This document shows, in pieces, positions 58,459-64,000 of a stretch of DNA of 64,000 bases. The notes under the pieces were generated by a model that worked only from the letters and a program-made list of their open reading frames with translations, was not told where the DNA came from and ran no database searches. Numbering within the stretch: the first letter of the stretch is position 1; each line of letters opens with the position of its first letter. The position numbers were made by a program, and so were the translations under genes. This stretch comes from Mastigamoeba balamuthi. Taxonomy: Eukaryota > Evosea > Mastigamoebida > Mastigamoebidae. Where the stretch lies: assembly GCA_902651635.1 (NCBI GenBank), contig CACRSC010000051.1:71703-135702 (forward strand), given 5' to 3'.

Positions 58459-60186
58459 ATGCGTGTCTTTATAGTCCGTGTCTGTTGTGCGCTGGTATTC
58501 GCGCCGCTGTTCGCAGTGCCGTCCGGTGCCTGGCAGGTCTCCGCCGGCGACGAGGCCACCTGCGCCGTCGTCGACTCGGGCAGGGGAGTCTCGTGCTGGC
58601 CCGTGCCCGGGGGGTCGTCGAACCTGAGCGGCACTGTCGCAGCGTCGCCGTCGTCGTCGCGGTTTGTGTCCGTGTGCGCAGGGCACCAGTTCGCCTGCGC
58701 TGCCCAGGACGACTCCCGCATCGCCTGCTGGGGCGCAGACGGCTCCAGCTCTTACGTGCCCAGCGGGATCCCGACGCCGCTGCCGAGCGTGGCGCGTGTG
58801 CGGAGCGTGGGGTGCGGGTACGAGGACGCGTGTGCTGTGCACGAGGACGGGGTGGCGTACTGCTGGGGCAGGGGCTCTGTCAGGATCAACACCACGCTGC
58901 GCTACTCCACCGTCGCGGTCGGATGGTACCACGCGTGCGGGATTACAACGGCAAGGTCCGTTGTCTGCGCGGGCCAGAACGACATGGGACAGGTGAGTCA
59001 ACTTTTTACCAGTCACCCGCTCCTGACATTTTATTCTACAGACAACACTGCCGAGTGGTGCAAAGACGGGCAGGGCATCCGCGATTGCGTGCGGGTCTAA
59101 GTTGAGCTTTGCGTGGTTCGAGGGCGGCAATTCGTACGGCTGGGGCAGCGATCCTTCCGGCCAGTTCGACCCTCCGAGGTCGTGGGTCGACGTGACCACG
59201 GCCTCTGCCAGCAGGGGAGTCTCGTGCGCCGTGTATTACGACGGCGCTCTTAGCTGCTGGGGCGACAAGACGTACGGGGAGACAAATGTGCCCGCTGTGC
59301 CCGCGGGGCAGACGTGGGTGGGCGTCAGCGTGGGCTACTACCACGTCTGCGGCGTCCTCGCCAACGGCACCACGCTCTGCTGGGGCGGCAGCAGCAACGG
59401 CGGGCCACTCGACACCTCCATGGTCCCCGCGTGTGCGTGCACCGAGCACTTCCCTGCGCGTGGATCTCACAGCGCGCGTGAGCAGACTCGACGAGCGCGA
59501 TGTGCTCGTGGTACGACGGGAACGAGTGGGGCTGCAACCTCACGGGCTGCCACTACGCGAGGGGTGGGGGCTTGTGCACAGACGGCAAGCCCGTCCAATC
59601 GTCCTCTTCATCCTCTGCGCCGCTGCCTGAGGAGCCGATCATTGTGATCGGACCGGAGGCGGAGGAGAGTATGTGCACAGCTGTTGGTGCTAAGTGTGTC
59701 GTTGTCGACGTTGTCGTCCGCGAGGGAGAATCGTTAAGCATCAAGGGGCTGGAGAAGGATATCGCCAAGCTGCTGGGCGTCAACCAGACGATCATCTCGG
59801 CAGCTGTCATTGGGCACTCGGGCAGCAACTACACGATTGTCGTGAACATTGCGGGACCCAAGGATGCTGACCAGATCACCGGCGAGCTCACAAAGCTGGT
59901 CGAAGACCCGGGCAGCATCCTGTACAAGCTGCCCGAGTCCAGGTACATCGTTGTGGTGAAGGTGTGGCGCAAGGCCGCGGTGCCCTCTGGCTCGCACGAT
60001 AGTCGCGGCGCCCCTGCTACTGGCTCTGCTCTGCTGTATGGTCCCGGCTTTCTTGTGAGCTACCCATCGGCAGCACATGACCTCCCCTCGCAAAGACGGG
60101 GACTCTTGCAAATAAAGGTTCGTAAAAATCGGAAGCACCGAAGACAGCGGAACCGACGGTCCGCACCTGGATGGAGCAGAGAGTGA
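58459..60186 (+). CDS. Secreted RCC1-like repeat protein 2
   Basis: Exons 58459-58992, 59042-59432, 59486 to 60057 or 60186. Tandem paralogue of 56594-58188 with the same intron positions. Signal peptide VCCALVFAPLFAVPSGA; the same CWG repeats and C-terminal domain (GHSGSNYTIVVNIAGPKDAD). Bases 58540-58920 and 59160-59390 are nearly identical to 56680-57060 and 57300-57530, so the copies are recent or homogenised. The C-terminus is unsure: the open frame runs to 60186 with a basic tail, but another frame gives a hydrophobic end (TIVAAPLLLALLCCMVPAFL, stop 60056-60058) matching the GPI-like tail of copy 1. A frame step or small intron near 59970 would join them. Intron 1 is GT-AG here. Confidence 0.8.
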
Positions 60187-60542
60187 GAAAGATCTTTATT
60201 CGATTTCTGCACCTCGTTTACCGATTCTGGAAATGTTGGATCACCGCCGGGGGGCGGGTGTCATTATGACGCGCCCCCAAAGGAACAGCTTTGCGAATCT
60301 TCCTCACTTCCGTATCGCCCGCGGTGAGAGAGACGCCGCCCCTCCTCTGTCGTCTCAGATACAAAAATCTCGGCCCCCCTCATTTTCCTCTTTGGTCTGC
60401 CGTGTCGTTCCCTCTGGTCTTTGCGTCTCTCTGCTGTGTTTTCCCCCCTCCCCCCTCCCCGTCGTCGTCGGACAGGCAGCAGCGAGACCGGCTCTCCGCG
60501 CCTGCCCCCCACCCCCCCGGTGCCTCGGCACCCCCCACGGCG
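60187..60542. other. Intergenic region
   Basis: 356 bp between two plus-strand genes; pyrimidine-rich from 60340 to 60470, nothing else recognised. Confidence 0.5.
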
Positions 60543-61610
60543 ATGCTCAAGTTCACCGTCCTCGGCGTGTCCTCGGCGTCGCCCCCGGCCTCCCGCAGCT
60601 GCAGCAGCGCCTCGCCCCCGCTCTCGCCCCTGCGCGGCAGCGCCCACCCGCAGCGCCCCTGCTGCCCGCGCTCGCCCCTGTCCTCCGGCACCCCGGACCC
60701 GCGCCTCTGCTGCTCGCGCCCGCCCTCGTCTGCGTCGTCTTCGTCGTCTTCGTCGTCGTCTCTCGCGGGCCCGCACCTCGCGGCCGCCGCCTCTCCGCCG
60801 CTCGCGGGGCCCTCGCGCGTCTCGCTGGCCCTGCTGGCGCACCGCCCCGCCCCGCCCCCGCTGCCGCTGCCGCCGCCGGCCGCGAGCTCGGCGTCGGCGT
60901 CGGCGTCGCTGGGCGCCGCGTGGGCGCTGCGGTCGCTGGTGCTCCCGCGGCTGCTGGCCCGCGCGGCCGCGGAGCCCCCGTGCGCCGAGGACGTCGCGGC
61001 GCTCGCGGCCGCCTGCAGGCCGCTGGCCCGGACGCTCGTCTGGTGGCTCGTCCGCGGCCGCAGGTCCTCTGCGCCCGTGAGCGCCGTCGTCTGCAGCGCC
61101 CTCGTCCGCGCCTCTGCCCGCTGCGCCTCTGCCGAGGTCGACTTCGTCTCGCGCGAGTTTGGCGGCGGCTTCCTGCTCTACGCGCTCCGCGCGCACCCGT
61201 GGCTGCTGCCCGCCTGCTCCGTCGCCTCGGCCTCGCCGTCCGCGGCCGCCGGGGCCTCCGCGGCCTCGCAGAGGGCGTTCCGCGAGTCGCTGATGGCCGC
61301 GGTGGGCTCTGCGAGGGGCAGCCTGCTCTACGAGCTGCCGTGCGCCGTGGAGCTCGACTCGCACCTCAGGCGCGCGCTGCTGCTCGACGTCTGCGTCTTC
61401 GGCCTCGCGGGCGTGCTGAGGGCCGCGTGCGCCGCGGGGCTCGTGGCGCCCGAGGACGCGAGGATGACCGAGGCCAAGTTCCCGCGGCCGGGCACCGAGG
61501 GCGCGCTGCTGCTGCCCGCCCGCACGGCAGAGAACGGCGCGCTGGTCACCGCGTGCAAGTTCGGCAGGGCCGAGGTCGTCCAGCTCCTCTCGAGGCCCCC
61601 CTTCGCCTGA
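60543..61610 (+). CDS. Hypothetical protein, intronless
   Basis: One open frame of 355 aa starting MLKFTVLGVSSASPPASRSC. The first 110 residues are Ser/Pro/Ala low complexity. From about residue 110 the sequence looks like a folded helical protein (LGAAWALRSLVLPRLLARAA, AFRESLMAAVGSARGSLLYE, LRRALLLDVCVFGLAGVLRA) ending ENGALVTACKFGRAEVVQLL, which is ankyrin-like in flavour. No family recognised. The frame is supported by codon bias and its position between intergenic blocks; other frames are also open because of high GC. Confidence 0.5.
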   Translation: MLKFTVLGVSSASPPASRSCSSASPPLSPLRGSAHPQRPCCPRSPLSSGTPDPRLCCSRPPSSASSSSSSSSSLAGPHLAAAASPPLAGPSRVSLALLAHRPAPPPLPLPPPAASSASASASLGAAWALRSLVLPRLLARAAAEPPCAEDVAALAAACRPLARTLVWWLVRGRRSSAPVSAVVCSALVRASARCASAEVDFVSREFGGGFLLYALRAHPWLLPACSVASASPSAAAGASAASQRAFRESLMAAVGSARGSLLYELPCAVELDSHLRRALLLDVCVFGLAGVLRAACAAGLVAPEDARMTEAKFPRPGTEGALLLPARTAENGALVTACKFGRAEVVQLLSRPPFA

Positions 61611-62154
61611 CGACCTCGGCCTCCCTGGGCCCGAGGGCTCACCCGCGCTCCTTCACTCAATCGACTCTGAACGGCAGTCTCCCTCTCTCCCCCTCTATTA
61701 TTTTCCCTCTCCTCTCCCTTTGGTTTGTTTTTTGCTGTACGTCTCTCTCCCTCTCTCCCCCACGTGCTCTGTGGTTTTTGGCCACCCAACATACCAAACA
61801 TCGCTTCTTCTTCCTTTTGCCCTTCGCAGCTCCAGTGGTCCTGTTCCGCTTGGGGTGGGACACACACCCCTCAGCCATCTGGAACTGTGTGCGGGTTTAC
61901 CAGCAAGTCCAAGGATTACATGCTCCCAATTCCCAGAGTGGCTTCCGCGGGAAAATCCATAGGAGTTATCTGTTGCTGGATTCGGTCGATGATTTTGTGA
62001 GATCCTATGGTCGCCCGCCACACCCACAAGAATTGCTACCGTGTCTGAGGCCCAGTCGACGGCAACGCAGCGGTGCGGTCGTTTGGCGGGCGAGCCGGGC
62101 GGCCGTCAACACGTGGGTCGCGCACACCCTGGACCCCGAGAGCCATTGAACAAA
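61611..62154. other. Intergenic, pyrimidine-rich then mixed
   Basis: 61675-61770 is a CT-rich low-complexity tract; no gene seen from there to the repeat at 62155. Confidence 0.5.
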
Positions 62155-62535
62155 GCGACCCATAATTTGATCTCCATCGTAAAAAATGCCATCTATGAAG
62201 CACATCTCCGGGTGGTAATGTAGGTTGGCAGAGGCGTCAAGGGACAGCGGTAGGAGCTCCAGTGGGTGCGCAACCACTGGAGCACCGAGGCTGCGCCCGG
62301 ACCCTCAGCCCAAGAGGCACGGTCCCAGTAGCACTGAAGGACACCTGTCCGCCCCTTCCTGCCCTCTGCAGGTGGGGCGGAAGGTGTGCTGGAGGCGCGA
62401 CGGCGTCAGCTCCGGCTGACGCTCAAAACGAACTGACACGACCTCACAGGACAACACCAACAAGGAGCTCTGGGACCCACCGCGGGGGCCCAGGCAATGC
62501 CTGCGGTGTCTGAACTGTGTTTTTTCTGCGGACAC
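62155..62535 (+). repeat. Dispersed repeat, copy 2
   Basis: Inverted relative to copy 1 (35540-35836). Similar over almost the full length, from GCGACC(C)ATAATTTG to GGCAATGCCTGCGGTG, apart from about 80 extra bp at 62405-62490. No terminal repeats, tRNA-like boxes or frame recognised; family unknown. Confidence 0.8.
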
Positions 62536-62817
62536 CCACGAAGGCGGTGTCGATTTCGTTGGTACATGTGAAGAAATAATCAAGGGGTAGGGGTCAAGAC
62601 GATTCGTATTGCCCCTTTTTCACATAACAGCCTGAGGTCCATCCCAGCCAGTGACCCTCTGCATGCGAGGGGGTGAGCGCAAGGAGGGAATAACGCGAGC
62701 CCTCAGTGCCACTGTTGAATCTTGAACTGCGATTCCGGTATGACGTGTGCAAAACCGGCCTCAGTAGAACCCATTCGTATTGCGGAGAACAGAGGTCATC
62801 AGAGAGCTCGCACGAGA

Positions 62818-63563
62818 TGAACGCCACCATCGACGCCCAGATCGCCACCGTTCTCCGCAGCAAGGAGCGCATCGACCGCCTCAACGCCCTCACGGCGAGC
62901 GCGGCCTCCCTGGTCCACGGGAGGCGCCACGTGTACGCCGAGAGCTTCGTCGACGAGTTCGCGGGGTGCCGGTGCAGTGGCGCAGGGCGTCCTCCCTGGC
63001 GGACCCCCTGCGCCTCCCGTTCGCCCCCGTGCCCCTGCCCGCCTGGGCGACCACTCGCCCGCGGGTCGCGAGGGCCGCGCCCCGCGCGTCCGCGACTTCG
63101 TCTCGCAGAGCCGCGGGACAGACCTGCCACGCTGTCGCCGGCGACAACAACGTCCCCGTCGCTCGCGAGCCACTCACAATCATCCCTTCGGCGTACCCCG
63201 AGCGCCCCCAGCGCCTCGCGGACGAGTACTACCCGGCCGCGTGCGCTCAACACGAATCTCTCGGGGTCCAGTCACCACGGAAAATTATTCAATTGAATTG
63301 AATTTCCGTACACTTTTGCCGCTCTTCCTCAAACAACCGCGCGCGCCATCACCGAGGCCAGGCTGATGCAGGAGCGCGAGCCCGAGGCGAGCCAGTCGAG
63401 CGACGCGGTNCACCGAGGCCAGGCTGATGCAGGAGCGCGAGCCCGAGGCGAGCCAGTCGAGCGACGCGGTGGAGCACCTGCTCGAGAGCATGGCCGGGGT
63501 GAGGGAGGACATGAGGAGGTTCAGGGCCGCGCTCGCGAGGTTCATCGTGCTGCCGCGCAGCTG
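62818..63563 (+). CDS. Small helical hypothetical protein
   Basis: Starts MNATIDAQIATVLRSKERID, with coiled-coil character, to VDEFAG near 62962. There a run of four G needs one more base for the frame to continue as VPVQWRRASSLADPLRLPFA and AYPERPQRLADEYYPA. After an AT-rich intron (about 63233-63345, donor GTGCGC) the last exon codes EARLMQEREPEASQSSDAVE and VREDMRRFRAALARFIVLPR. A 60-bp overlap artefact with an N at 63410 interrupts the last exon. About 200 aa once corrected; no family recognised. Confidence 0.5.
63350..63470. other. Unmerged contig overlap around N 63410 (60-bp duplicate)
   Basis: 63350-63409 is repeated exactly at 63411-63470 with a single N between, the same pattern as at 41342 and 48829. 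Confidence 0.92.
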
Positions 63564-64000
63564 ACCGTGAGACCAATAGAGCAACCCCACGGGACGCGTG
63601 CAAGACATCGAGCGTATCGGACAAAGAAGGGGATGAGCTCCTGGGGTCGTGCAAACGAACGCCATTTCAGAATTCGCAGCACCGCAACACAAGTACACAG
63701 CACACCTGCTCTGTACACACCCCGCAGAGCACAACACAAGCGCACACTACACACCACACGCATGGCTGTTCCAACATGATTTGCAGAGGGCCCGTTCCTT
63801 CGACACATGCGGGAGTGCCTTTCCAGGCGTCTGGTAGGGGGACGTCCGTGCGCGTGGTGCTTCCCGCCCTGTTTTTCCGCCAGAGACGCGCCAGTAGTCG
63901 GAGAACAGTGCCACTTTCGCACTGCATTATTACAATTGAGGGCACACGACAGAGATTGTGGCCACCCAGTGTAAAGAGATCGATGGAGTGCCCACACGAA
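63564..64000. other. Intergenic end of window
   Basis: No credible gene or RNA; CA-rich patch at 63690-63760. Confidence 0.5.

Noticed and set aside
56594-60186. RCC1-like proteins as Ran exchange factors
   Set aside because: They have signal peptides, many Cys and glycosylation sites and lack a nuclear RCC1 layout.
1-64000. CRISPR array, bacterial operon or prophage
   Set aside because: No regularly spaced repeats and no ribosome-binding-site driven gene runs; all genes are eukaryotic in structure.

Overview
The window is nuclear DNA of a eukaryotic microbe. Genes are split by short introns (mostly 45-150 nt), coding DNA is very GC-rich with strong third-position bias, and there is a eukaryotic tRNA gene with a pol III T-tract. 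The gene set (RhoGEF with PH and PB1, C2-LRR protein, Cache-type adenylate cyclases, XMAP215/TOG protein, SFI1-like repeat protein, lipase_3 enzymes, bacterial-type tyrosine decarboxylase and PepD dipeptidase) fits a free-living amoeboid protist. An anaerobic amoebozoan such as an archamoeban would suit, but that is inference. Donor sites are mostly GTGCGN, and about one intron in eight starts with GC instead of GT.

Layout: 1-914, start of a Cache-adenylate cyclase (minus strand). 1.5-10.9 kb: a helical hypothetical protein, an IQ/coiled-coil protein, a DH-PH-PB1 RhoGEF and a C2-LRR protein. 11.4-26 kb: three more cyclase paralogues (712 aa class), interleaved with an ankyrin-repeat protein and a long-chain acyl-CoA synthetase. 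26.4-35.4 kb: two tyrosine-decarboxylase-like genes that share an odd N-terminal domain. The second is fused in frame to a complete PepD-type (aminoacyl-histidine) dipeptidase. An SGNH-hydrolase gene between them is split into two oppositely oriented pieces. 35.5-39.6 kb: a dispersed repeat, then a TA-flanked pogo/Tigger-like DNA transposon whose transposase is interrupted by an AT-rich insertion holding a 673-nt N gap. 39.8-52.1 kb: a four-TOG XMAP215-family gene divergent from an SFI1-like gene. 52.2 kb: tRNA-Gly(CCC). 52.4-56.3 kb: two convergent lipase paralogues. 56.6-60.2 kb: two tandem secreted RCC1-like proteins. 60.5-63.6 kb: two unknown proteins and a second copy of the dispersed repeat.

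Three isolated N bases (41342, 48829, 63410) each sit between two copies of the same sequence (865, about 2467 and 60 bp). These look like contig ends that overlap but were not merged, so the doubled TOG and SFI1 exons are probably not real duplications.

Themes: signalling (cAMP sensors, RhoGEF, C2-LRR, IQ), spindle/centrosome function (a divergent XMAP215/SFI1 pair), lipid metabolism (acyl-CoA synthetase, lipases) and amino-acid/dipeptide breakdown. The most novel item is the decarboxylase-dipeptidase fusion at 31800-35363, which could couple dipeptide cleavage to amine formation in one polypeptide.
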